This document shows positions 33,459 to 41,397 of a DNA stretch of 47,812 nt, piece by piece. Source of the stretch: Polaromonas sp. YR568 (GTDB lineage Bacteria; Pseudomonadota; Gammaproteobacteria; Burkholderiales; Burkholderiaceae_C). Below the pieces are notes generated by a model. The model was not told the DNA's origin, made no database searches, and saw nothing but the letters and a program-made list of their open reading frames with translations. Within the stretch, counting starts at the first letter, position 1. Every line of letters starts with the position of its first letter. The stretch is taken from positions 1 through 47,812 of the forward strand of contig CAMCUN010000025.1 in assembly GCA_945878995.1 (NCBI GenBank). Direction: 5' to 3'. The translations under genes and the position numbers were made by a program.

Positions 33459-35183
33459 ATGTTCACCCAGACTTGGCAGACCTCACCCCGCGAATACGAA
33501 ATCACCATCGAGCGCGATGTGAGCATTCCTGTTGGAGGCGGTGTGTGCATGAAAGCAGACATCTACCGACCCAAAGCGCCGGGCAGGTTCCCGGTGATCC
33601 TGGCAGCAAGCCCCTACTCCAAGGAAATCCAGGCCATGCCCATGATGCCCGTGGGCTTCAGTTATGCCCGGGGCTGGATGGAATCGGGCGACCCCAACTT
33701 CTATGTGCGCCGCGGCTATGTGATGGCCATTGCCACCATCCGAGGCGCGCGCGGATCGGGCGGGACCTTCGGCAACATCGAACCCGACCCGCAGACCGTC
33801 CGGGATTTGGCCGAGGCCATTGAATGGCTGGGGCAACAGGACTGGAGCACGGGCAAGGTCGGCATGAACGGCGTGTCTTATTTTTCGCTGATCGCCAAGC
33901 GCGTGGCCATGCTCAAGCCTCCCAGCCTGGCGGCGCTGTTCTCGCCCTATGGCTTTACCGACGGTTACCGCGACGTGCTCTACCGCGGTGGCATCCTGGC
34001 GGCCGAGTTCATGGAGTACTGGCTACGCCGCCAGGCCCCTTTCTTCAACATCGAAAACTCGCTGCGCAAGCAGTGGGGCGACGAGAAATACCACGCTGCG
34101 GTGCAGGCGGCGCTGCGCGATCCGGAAATTGCCAGTAGCCCCGCGCTGGCCAATGCCTTGCGCAATCCCGACGCAGGCGGTAACCCGGTGCTGGTGGAGA
34201 TCTTGGTCAATCCGCTGTTCAACGACTACTGGAAGGAGCGTGTGGTTGATTTCGACAAGGGCTGCGATGTGCCGGCTTACCTGGGTGGCGACTGGGGTAT
34301 GTTCGGCCTGCACCTGCCGGGTGACCTTCGCGCATGGGCGCACTGGAAGGGGCCTAAGCGCCTGACACTGGGTCCACCGATCTACTTGGATCGGCCGGCC
34401 TACCAGTACGCGTACGAATCGCTGCGCTGGTTCGACCACTGGCTCAAGGGCTTGGACACTGGCATGATGGACGAGCCGCCTGTGCAGGTGTTCATCGAAG
34501 GCACCGGGCAGTGGCGCACCTCCACACAATGGCCCTTGCCAGAAACCCGCTGGACACCGTTTTACCTGCACCGCGACGGGCTGCTTTCGGAGCACGAGTT
34601 CTGGCCCAACGAAGGCTGGAGCAATTACGAAGACTCCATGTTCGCAAGACATGGCGTGGAGTTTTGGTCGCCGCCTATGGTCGAGACGACGGAACTGTGC
34701 GGGCCCTCGGTGCTCAATCTCTGGGGCTCGACTACTGATACCGACGTGCTGTGGTTCGTCAGCCTGCTGCACCGCGACGCGCAAGGCGTGGAGCGGGTGC
34801 TCACGCGCGGCTGGCTGCGTGGCACGCAGCGTAAGCTCGACATTGCGCGCTCCAAACCCTGGCTGCCGGTACACACGCACGACGAACGCCAGCCCTTGAG
34901 GCCCAACGAGGTCTACGAGTTCAATATCGAGGTCCAGTCCATCGGCATCGAGCTCAAGCCAGGCGAACGCATCGGCCTGCGTATCAAGGGTTGTGACAAC
35001 GAGGTCCCGGCAACCATCAACGAGGATATCGGCTCTGGCGCCGTTGCCCGGCCCATGGTGTCCATCGTTTCGGTGCATCACAACGAGGACTGCCCCTCGC
35101 ATCTGCTGTTGCCCGTCACCCGGGGCAACCGGGTGGGCACCTTCATTTCTGGCGGCAAGTTGCCGAGTTTTGCCAAGAGCTAA
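33459..35183 (+). CDS. CocE/NonD-family (S15-like) hydrolase with altered catalytic residues
   Basis: This is a 574-aa serine-hydrolase-family protein with an N-terminal alpha/beta domain and a C-terminal jelly-roll domain (from about 400). The nucleophile elbow reads GMNGVSYFS (Ser140), where the usual final Gly is Ser. The usual acid motif GGWxD reads GGDWGMFG, and the usual GPWxH His position reads LGPPIYLDRP, so the canonical His is not evident. The conserved LRWFDHWLKGLDTGMMDEPPV segment remains. It may be an active divergent esterase/amidase subfamily. No signal peptide is seen. It is followed 29 bases later by a Bug receptor gene, suggesting joint uptake and hydrolysis of one substrate. 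Confidence 0.82.
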   Translation: MFTQTWQTSPREYEITIERDVSIPVGGGVCMKADIYRPKAPGRFPVILAASPYSKEIQAMPMMPVGFSYARGWMESGDPNFYVRRGYVMAIATIRGARGSGGTFGNIEPDPQTVRDLAEAIEWLGQQDWSTGKVGMNGVSYFSLIAKRVAMLKPPSLAALFSPYGFTDGYRDVLYRGGILAAEFMEYWLRRQAPFFNIENSLRKQWGDEKYHAAVQAALRDPEIASSPALANALRNPDAGGNPVLVEILVNPLFNDYWKERVVDFDKGCDVPAYLGGDWGMFGLHLPGDLRAWAHWKGPKRLTLGPPIYLDRPAYQYAYESLRWFDHWLKGLDTGMMDEPPVQVFIEGTGQWRTSTQWPLPETRWTPFYLHRDGLLSEHEFWPNEGWSNYEDSMFARHGVEFWSPPMVETTELCGPSVLNLWGSTTDTDVLWFVSLLHRDAQGVERVLTRGWLRGTQRKLDIARSKPWLPVHTHDERQPLRPNEVYEFNIEVQSIGIELKPGERIGLRIKGCDNEVPATINEDIGSGAVARPMVSIVSVHHNEDCPSHLLLPVTRGNRVGTFISGGKLPSFAKS

Positions 35184-35212
35184 ATCCCTGGACCATCAAC
35201 TGGAGACAAACC

Positions 35213-36193
35213 GTGCAGAAAAAAATGATCAAGACCCTCGCTCTGTTGGCGGGGCTGTGCCTGGGGTGGACTTCGGGCGCGCAGGCCGACCCGAACTTCC
35301 CCGAGCGGTCGATCCGCATCGTGGTTCCCTCCACGGCCGGAGGTGGCTTTGACGTGGTCTCGCGCATCCTCGGCCAGTACATGGGGGAGGTACTCAAGCA
35401 AAGCTTTGTTATCGAAAACCGCACTGGCGCCGGCACCCTGGTGGGCACGCAGTTCGCGGCCAAGGCCGCGCCCGACGGCTACACCTTGCTTGCCGGCGGC
35501 CTGAGCAACATTGTCTGGAACATGAACTTGTCGAGCAACCCCGGCTACGACGGCCTGGCTGATTTTGTGCCAGTGGGTATGGCTTACACCGTGCCATACG
35601 TGGCGGTGGTGCGCAAGGATTTCCCGGCTAACACGCTCAAGGAATTTCTAGACTTAGCTCGTGCCAACCCCGGTAAGCTCAACATGGCCCACCTCGGGAC
35701 AGGCACGGGCGCGCAGATTATGGGCAGCTACCTCATGAAACAGACGGGCATCGTGCTCACAGATGTGCCCTACAAAGGCTCACAGGCCGCCTACCCCGAC
35801 TTGATCTCCGGCCGTGCCGATGTCATGTTCGACACAGCGCCTTCGGCCCGTCCGCATCTGCAGTCGGGCAATATGAAGGCGCTCGCCATCATCAGCCCGC
35901 GGCGCAGCAGCCTCATGCCCAACGTGCCGACCGCGGCCGAGGCCGGTGTGCCCGGCTGGGAAATCGAGTCCTGGGTTGGTCTGTTCGCTCCAGCCAAGAC
36001 CCCGGCACCGGTTCTCGACAAGCTGCGCCAGGCGCTCAACCAAGTGTTGGCCAATAAGGATCTGCGGCAAAGGTTCGAGACCACCGCAGGCGAGGTCTTC
36101 CAGCTTGGCGCGACCGAGACTGATGCGTTCATCAAATCGGAATCGCGCAAGTGGGGCACGATCCTGCGCGAAGCTGGTATCAAGCCTCAGTAA
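35213..36193 (+). CDS. Bug-family solute receptor
   Basis: This is a 326-aa periplasmic binding protein with signal peptide ending near SGAQAD. Family signatures are FPERSIRIVVPSTAGGGFDVVSR (opening), AAPDGYTLLAGG and DVPYKGSQAAYPDLISGRADV. The start is GTG at 35213 with GGAG seven bases upstream. It is co-directional with the CocE-like gene, probably one operon. The downstream side is an IS3-family remnant, so the pair may be an acquired module. Confidence 0.9.
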   Translation: MQKKMIKTLALLAGLCLGWTSGAQADPNFPERSIRIVVPSTAGGGFDVVSRILGQYMGEVLKQSFVIENRTGAGTLVGTQFAAKAAPDGYTLLAGGLSNIVWNMNLSSNPGYDGLADFVPVGMAYTVPYVAVVRKDFPANTLKEFLDLARANPGKLNMAHLGTGTGAQIMGSYLMKQTGIVLTDVPYKGSQAAYPDLISGRADVMFDTAPSARPHLQSGNMKALAIISPRRSSLMPNVPTAAEAGVPGWEIESWVGLFAPAKTPAPVLDKLRQALNQVLANKDLRQRFETTAGEVFQLGATETDAFIKSESRKWGTILREAGIKPQ

Positions 36194-36214
36194 GGAGCGT
36201 CCTGGGTCCCGGGG

Positions 36215-36545
36215 CACCGGTCACTGTCAATGTAGTTGTCGCAAAAGTAAGTTTTTTAGGCCGCTATTTTTGTACTTTCAAAGTACTTGTCGGTTATTGG
36301 TTTTTCCGGGTTGAAGTCAGCGCAATCGATATGACGCCAGCCGCGTGTTGCCCTGGACCAGCGCAGTAGATTGGCTTGGCGTGCCAACTCGCAGACCTTG
36401 GCGCGGTCTTGCAGCTAGGCCTTGTCCAAGCCTGCATGGCGTTGAGTGGGGGTTTCAAAGCCGATGGCGCTGTGGCGGCGCTCGTCGTTGTTCCAGTGCA
36501 CCAGTTCAGTGGCCCAGCGGCTTGCTTGCAGTAGATTTTTAAAAG
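36215..36545 (-). mobile_element. IS3-family transposase C-terminal remnant
   Basis: The minus strand reads LQASRWATELVHWNNDERRH and on through SAIGFETPTQRHAGLDK, the C-terminal integrase-core signature of IS3-family OrfB. A stop codon (TAG, 36417-36415) then interrupts the frame. It continues as VCELARQANLLRWSRATRGW and NPEKP, again typical IS3 C-terminus, to a stop near 36256. The following GCGACAACTACATTGACAG resembles the terminal region of such elements. N-terminal catalytic residues and orfA are missing, so the element is dead. Confidence 0.75.
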
Positions 36546-36609
36546 GCGTGATGGGCAGCTGAGGGCTTGCCGTCGACGACGTTGGCCCAACCGTTCACCA
36601 CCTGCAAAC

Positions 36610-37947
36610 TCAAGCCAGCGCTTGCGCCACGTTCCAGCCCAAGCCAAACGACTGGGCCAGGCCGTTGCCGGGCAGGTAGCCCTCGGCGCCCCGGCCCGAG
36701 AGGCCGGCGGCGCAGCCGCCGACTGCAAACACGCCAGGCATCACCTGGCCCGACTGGTGCAGCACCGCGCCGTCAGGGCGGGTGAGCAAGCCGCCTTGGG
36801 TGTGCGACAAAGCGCCTGTCACCCACGAGGCTTTAAAAGGTGAGCTCAAGGCCCGCACAAAGCGCTGCCGGCCCAAGGCATCGCGGCCTTGGCCTTGGGA
36901 CATCTGAGCCACCTGCGCCAAGGTCTGCGCCAGCCCCTGGGCATTGACGCAGGCCAAGGCGGCCAGCCCTTCAAGGCTGTCGTGCGTGAGCACGCAACCA
37001 GCCTGCAGCGCCTGCTGGTAGGCGCCGTGGTTGCCCAGCTGGGCCTCTATGGCGGCGTCAAACACCTCCAGCGCTTGGCCGCCAGGCTGCGCCAGCACAT
37101 GAGGCGCCAAGGCCGACGGGCCCATGTCTTCGGCCACAAAACGCTGGCCTTGGCGGTTGACCATCACGCCGCCCAAGGTAGGAATGGACATGCCCAGGCG
37201 CGTGACACCGCCCGGGTTGGTGTGGCCCTGGCCTTGGTAGCCGTCCATGCCCCAGAGCTGCGCGCCCCAGGCCAGGCCCAGGCTCAACACGCTGCCGTCT
37301 TGCGTGGCCGAGCCGTTGTGCAGAGCCCCCGCCATGCCGGGAATAAAGCGCGCCACCATCTCGGTATTGCCGCCAAAGCCACCACCGGCCAGCACCAGCT
37401 GCGCCGCGCCAATGAGCTGCGCGCCGGCCTGCAGCTCAAAGCCGTGGGGCCCCCGCTGCACCTCGGCCCGCTGGTCCACCCACTGAATGCGGGGCTGATG
37501 CGTGCAGGCCTGCCGAAACCACGCGTGCAAGGCTGCGCCCGAAGCGGGCGTGACGCAGTGAAAGCGCTTCTGGCTGTGGCCGGGCGCCACCACGTCGGCC
37601 AAAAAAACAATGGGCGCCTGGCAGCCTTCCACCAAAAAAGCGGTGGCCGCAGGCAGCGCCTGGGCCACGGCCTGGGCAATGTGCTCATTGACCATGCCGG
37701 GGGCGAACAGGCGCAAGTCGTCCAGCCACGCCTCTGGGCTGTCGGTGATGCCCGCCGAGCGCTGCAGGGCAGAGCCAGCCGCCGGAAACAGCCCGCCGCT
37801 GATGGCAAAGTTGTTGGGCAAGTGGGCCTGAGGCTCGATCAAGGCCACCCGCAGGCCGCGCGCCTGCGCGGCCAAGGCGACAAACATGCCGGCCGCACCA
37901 GCACCCAGGATGGCAACGTCAACATTCAGGTCGGGTGTGCGGGTCAT
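36610..37947 (-). CDS. FAD-dependent dehydrogenase (fumarate reductase / tricarballylate dehydrogenase-like)
   Basis: This is a 445-aa FAD_binding_2-type flavoprotein without signal peptide. The FAD motif VAILGAGAAGMFVALAAQARG is followed by a second glycine motif LVLAGGGFGGN (about 185-195) and a C-terminal FAD-contact region GLSGRGAEGYLPGNGLAQSF. It resembles succinate/fumarate, ketosteroid and tricarballylate dehydrogenases; the substrate is unclear. It points the same way as the CoxS-like and ABC genes upstream, separated by 159 bases. It could supply an oxidation step in the same pathway. Confidence 0.82.
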   Translation of the reverse strand: MTRTPDLNVDVAILGAGAAGMFVALAAQARGLRVALIEPQAHLPNNFAISGGLFPAAGSALQRSAGITDSPEAWLDDLRLFAPGMVNEHIAQAVAQALPAATAFLVEGCQAPIVFLADVVAPGHSQKRFHCVTPASGAALHAWFRQACTHQPRIQWVDQRAEVQRGPHGFELQAGAQLIGAAQLVLAGGGFGGNTEMVARFIPGMAGALHNGSATQDGSVLSLGLAWGAQLWGMDGYQGQGHTNPGGVTRLGMSIPTLGGVMVNRQGQRFVAEDMGPSALAPHVLAQPGGQALEVFDAAIEAQLGNHGAYQQALQAGCVLTHDSLEGLAALACVNAQGLAQTLAQVAQMSQGQGRDALGRQRFVRALSSPFKASWVTGALSHTQGGLLTRPDGAVLHQSGQVMPGVFAVGGCAAGLSGRGAEGYLPGNGLAQSFGLGWNVAQALA

Positions 37948-38010
37948 GCAAGCAGGGCCAAAAAAACAACGGGGCTTGAGCTTATCTGAGTCCGTCTTGT
38001 GGGTGCAGGC

Positions 38011-38089
38011 CTGAGCCGCTCGCCACTGGCCGGCTCCATGACCGAGACAGACTGCAGCGCTTCAAGCAAGTGTGCATGGAGCCGCTCAG
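38011..38089. repeat. interrupted long inverted repeat
   Basis: GGCTCCATG (38032-38040) pairs perfectly with CATGGAGCC (38075-38083), and an outer CTGAGC (38011-38016) pairs with GCTCAG (38084-38089), leaving a 15-base bulge on the left arm. It lies between the CoxS-like stop and the FAD dehydrogenase start. It may be a terminator-like or processing structure; no T run follows. Confidence 0.45.
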
Positions 38090-38106
38090 ACCAGCGCGTG
38101 CATGCC

Positions 38107-38583
38107 TCAAGTTTGCGCCATCACCTGGCTGGCTTGCCTCACGGCTTTGACAATGTTGTGGTAGCCCGTGCAGCGGCACAGATTGCCCTCCAGCTGCTCA
38201 CGGATTTGCTCATCCGTGGGTTGGGGGTTGCGCTGCAGCAGGTCCAGCGCGCTCATCACCATGCCAGGGGTGCAGTAGCCGCACTGCAGGCCATGCTGCT
38301 CGCGAAAGGCCTGCTGCATGGGGTGCAAAGAACCATCTGCGAGGGCCACGCCCTCCACGGTGGTGATTTGCGCGCCCTCGGCCTGCGAGGCCAGCACATT
38401 GCAGCTTTTGATGGCGCGGCCATTCATGTGCACCGTGCAGGCGCCGCACTGGGAGGTGTCGCAGCCCACATGGGTGCCCGTGAGGCGGCAGTGGTCGCGG
38501 ATGAATTGCACCAAGAGCGTGCGCTCTTCCACCTCGTGCGAGACGGCTTGGCCGTTGACCGTCATCGATACATGTCTACTCAT
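38107..38583 (-). CDS. 2Fe-2S subunit of xanthine dehydrogenase / CO dehydrogenase family (CoxS-like)
   Basis: This is a 157-aa two-cluster ferredoxin-type subunit that carries electrons from the molybdenum site. Plant-type cluster cysteines are Cys41, 46, 49 and 61 ([11 protein letters not shown]...SC). The second cluster uses CGYC (101, 104) and CRC (136, 138). The start at 38583 has GGAG six bases upstream. The large subunit is at 41398 on the other strand, with a three-gene ABC transporter between. No FAD-binding medium subunit is found in the window. Confidence 0.92.
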   Translation of the reverse strand: MSRHVSMTVNGQAVSHEVEERTLLVQFIRDHCRLTGTHVGCDTSQCGACTVHMNGRAIKSCNVLASQAEGAQITTVEGVALADGSLHPMQQAFREQHGLQCGYCTPGMVMSALDLLQRNPQPTDEQIREQLEGNLCRCTGYHNIVKAVRQASQVMAQT

Positions 38584-38619
38584 CACTGACTCCACTTAAA
38601 ACGGGGTACACGGCCTGGC

Positions 38620-39399
38620 TCAGGTGGCCAAGACCTTGGTTTGCACTTCGCGCTGGAACACATCCAGGCAGCGCGACTTGGCGGCCATGAAATCAGGGCT
38701 GGTCAGCGTGCGCGGCGAGCGCGGGCGCGCGGCCTCCAAGCTGACCACCTCGGCCACGCGCGTGGGGCGGCGGGTGAGCATGAGCACCTCGTCGGCCAGG
38801 TACACCGCCTCTTCCAGGTCGTGGGACACCACAATCATGGTGGTGCCGGTGGACGCAAAAATCGCTTGAAGTTTGTCGCGCATGAACAGCGTCATCTCGT
38901 AGTCCAGCGCAGAAAAAGGCTCGTCCAAAAACAAGACCTCAGGCTCTGGCGCCAGCGCGCGCATGATGGAGATGAGTTGCTGCTGCCCGCCAGACAGCTC
39001 GTACGGATACCGATTGAGGTCAAAGCGCACGTCAAAGGCCGCAATCAAGGCCTGCGCCCTGGCCTCGCAGTCGGCCGCCGAGCGACCCGCCAACTGCAGC
39101 GGGTACTTGATGTTGTCTATGCAACGCTTCCAGGGAAACAAGGCGTCGCGGTAGTTTTGGAACACGTAGCCGATCACGGTTTCAGACAAGCGCTTGCCGT
39201 CAAACAGCACCTCACCCGCGTCCACCGGGATCAGGCCGGCAATCATGTTGATCAGCGTGGACTTGCCACACCCGTTGGGGCCAAAGATGGAGGTGATCTT
39301 GCCGCGCGGAAAGTCCAGGTCAAACCCGGTGTAGAGCGGCTGGCCGGCAAAGGACTTGGTCAAGCCGCGCACGGTGATGTGCGTGCGTGTCGCGGTCAT
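38620..39399 (-). CDS. ABC transporter ATP-binding protein (nitrate/sulfonate/taurine type)
   Basis: This is a 259-aa ATPase of the SsuB/TauB family: Walker A GPNGCGKST (about 40-48), Q-loop FQNYRDALFPW, signature LSGGQ, Walker B LFLDEP and switch His VVSHDLEEA. Its start overlaps the permease stop by four bases (ATGA), so the two are coupled. The substrate class (sulfonates, pyrimidine precursors, aromatic acids and others) cannot be read from the ATPase. Confidence 0.92.
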   Translation of the reverse strand: MTATRTHITVRGLTKSFAGQPLYTGFDLDFPRGKITSIFGPNGCGKSTLINMIAGLIPVDAGEVLFDGKRLSETVIGYVFQNYRDALFPWKRCIDNIKYPLQLAGRSAADCEARAQALIAAFDVRFDLNRYPYELSGGQQQLISIMRALAPEPEVLFLDEPFSALDYEMTLFMRDKLQAIFASTGTTMIVVSHDLEEAVYLADEVLMLTRRPTRVAEVVSLEAARPRSPRTLTSPDFMAAKSRCLDVFQREVQTKVLAT

Positions 39400-40160
39400 T
39401 TGCCACCCCAGTGCACAAAATGCCGTTCCACCAAAATAAAGAAAAGGTTCATGCTGTAGCCCAGCACACCGGCCGTGAAAATGGCCGCGTACATCTCGGG
39501 CATGTTGAAAATCATCTGTGCATTGATCACCCGCTGGCCCAGGCCGTCGGTCGAGCCAATGAACATTTCAGCCACGATCACAATGACCAAGGCAAACGAG
39601 ACCCCAGATCGCATGCCCACAAAGGTCTGCGGCAAAGACTCGAGCAAGGTCACCCCCACCAAGACCCGCGTGCGCGAAGCCCCCATCACGGTGGCCGCCG
39701 CCTGCCTGACCTTGCGGGCATTCATGACGCCGTAGGCGGTGTTGAACAAAATCAGCAGGCCCGCACCAAATGCGGCTACCGCAATCTTGGTGCTTTCACC
39801 CACGCCCAGAATCACCAAAAACAAGGGGAACAAGGCCGAAGCAGGGGTGGAGCGAAAAAAGTCAATGACAAACTCAAACGACCGGTAAAGCTGCACCGAC
39901 GAGCCCAGCACCAGGCCCAAAGGCACGCACACGCACACGGCGATCAAAAAGGCCAGCAAGGTGCGCACGATGGTGACCTTGAGGTCCAACATCAAATTGC
40001 CCTTGGCAAACCCCACCCAAATGGCTTGGGCCGAGTCTTGGGGCGAGGGCAGCAACACAGGGTCTATGAGCTTGAGTTGCGCCACCAGCCACCAAATAAA
40101 AATGAAAACAATGGCACCGAAGGCAGGTGACAAGGTCCGCAGCAAGCCCTGACTTCGCAT
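39396..40160 (-). CDS. ABC transporter permease (SsuC/TauC type)
   Basis: This is a 254-aa inner-membrane permease with about six hydrophobic helices, first at about 12-27 (FGAIVFIFIWWLVAQL). The EAA-like loop is AAATVMGASRTRVLVGVTLLE, and the ending YSMNLFFILVERHFVHW is typical of this family. It is encoded between the binding protein (10 bases upstream) and ATPase (overlapping). Confidence 0.9.
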   Translation of the reverse strand: MRSQGLLRTLSPAFGAIVFIFIWWLVAQLKLIDPVLLPSPQDSAQAIWVGFAKGNLMLDLKVTIVRTLLAFLIAVCVCVPLGLVLGSSVQLYRSFEFVIDFFRSTPASALFPLFLVILGVGESTKIAVAAFGAGLLILFNTAYGVMNARKVRQAAATVMGASRTRVLVGVTLLESLPQTFVGMRSGVSFALVIVIVAEMFIGSTDGLGQRVINAQMIFNMPEMYAAIFTAGVLGYSMNLFFILVERHFVHWGGK

Positions 40161-40170
40161 GCCTACAGCT

Positions 40171-41139
40171 TCAGTAAGACTTCAACATGGTTTTGACGTC
40201 TATTTTTTGCTTGACCAAGCCATAAGCCGTGGCCTGGTCCACCAGGCGCTGGAAGTCGTTGATTTCGTCAGGCTTCAAATCGCTGACCATGTTGTAGTAA
40301 GACAGCGGCACGGTGGGGGCGATGGCTGCCGAGGTGTTCATGTGCTTGACCAGCAGTTCCCGGGCCTTGGGGTCGTTGTTGCCGTCTTTGAGCGCACGCG
40401 CCCAGGCCCGTGCCAAGCGCTCGGCCACCTGGGGGCGTTCGTCCATGAATTTGTTGCTCATCACGCCGCCGGCCAGCACCGCACAGGCGTTGTCACGACC
40501 GAGCATGTGGGTGGCGATCAGGCCGCTTTCAAGTTTGCGCGCCACACCCTGGGCCACCATGATGCTGACAATGGGCTCGATGGTGTAGGCCGCATCAAAT
40601 TGGTTGGACTGCATGGCGCCCACGTGCACGCTCATTTGCTGCTCCTGCATTTGGTAGTCTTTTTCATCGATGCCCACCGCCTTGAGCACGCCTTTGGCCA
40701 CAAACAAATTGCCAGGCCCAGGGGCAGACATGATGCGCTTGCCTTTGAGGTCCCTGATGGATTTCACAGGGCTGTTGACCGGCACCACATAGGCCTCAAC
40801 TTCGTACTTTTTGTTTTGGCAGTTGATGGAGAAGTACTTCAATGTATTGGGGCGCAGCGTGTTGATGTTGGCGCCTTCCAACGACAACAAATTGGAGGCC
40901 GTATCCAGGTCCCCCTTGACCAAGCCCTGCACGATCAGGGGGTGGGTGGCCAGCGGAATGCCCTCGACGTCCAGGTTCTCCGCCGCAAAATAGCCACGCT
41001 CTTTGGCAATGAAATACGGCATGGCCGACGACGAAATAAACAGTCCCATGCGGACTTTGTCTTGCGCCTGGGCCACGGCGCCCATGGAGGCGCTCCATGC
41101 CAACACACCTACTGCCAATACTGTTTTGAAGCTGTGCAT
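40171..41139 (-). CDS. ABC transporter substrate-binding protein (NMT1/THI5/SsuA-like)
   Basis: This is a 322-aa periplasmic binding protein. The signal peptide ends near GAVAQAQ; the fold begins with KVRMGLFISSSAMPYFIAKERGYF, typical of the nitrate/sulfonate/THI5 superfamily. Conserved segments include ASNLLSLEGANI, LKGKRIMSAPGP and FDAAYTIEPIVSI. ATG 41139 follows GAGGGTGTT. The ligand is unknown; the genes around it (CoxS, CoxL, MmgE/PrpD) suggest uptake of the cluster's organic substrate. Confidence 0.88.
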   Translation of the reverse strand: MHSFKTVLAVGVLAWSASMGAVAQAQDKVRMGLFISSSAMPYFIAKERGYFAAENLDVEGIPLATHPLIVQGLVKGDLDTASNLLSLEGANINTLRPNTLKYFSINCQNKKYEVEAYVVPVNSPVKSIRDLKGKRIMSAPGPGNLFVAKGVLKAVGIDEKDYQMQEQQMSVHVGAMQSNQFDAAYTIEPIVSIMVAQGVARKLESGLIATHMLGRDNACAVLAGGVMSNKFMDERPQVAERLARAWARALKDGNNDPKARELLVKHMNTSAAIAPTVPLSYYNMVSDLKPDEINDFQRLVDQATAYGLVKQKIDVKTMLKSY

Positions 41140-41397
41140 AACACCCTCTTTAAATAACCAGGACAAACACAGGGCGGCAAGCATGCGACATGCTGCACGC
41201 CCCACGGTGGCGCGCGTTCTGCAGCAAAATGCCAAAGAACGTCAATGGTCTTGTATCACGCAGCTGATCGCCTCTGAATCGGACTTACCCGGTGACGCCA
41301 GAGCGACTGACGCCGTGAGAATTTGTCGTTAGGGTTGATTGGCTTAGGCTGGACACACCCCACCAGAGTTTTCAAGAACACACAACCGGAATTGCAC
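41140..41397. other. divergent intergenic region of the CoxLS/ABC cluster
   Basis: These 258 bases separate the minus-strand ABC/CoxS genes from the plus-strand CoxL genes and should hold both promoters. A perfect 6-base inverted repeat AGCATG-CGA-CATGCT (41180-41194) is a candidate operator. No regulator gene adjoins. Confidence 0.4.
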
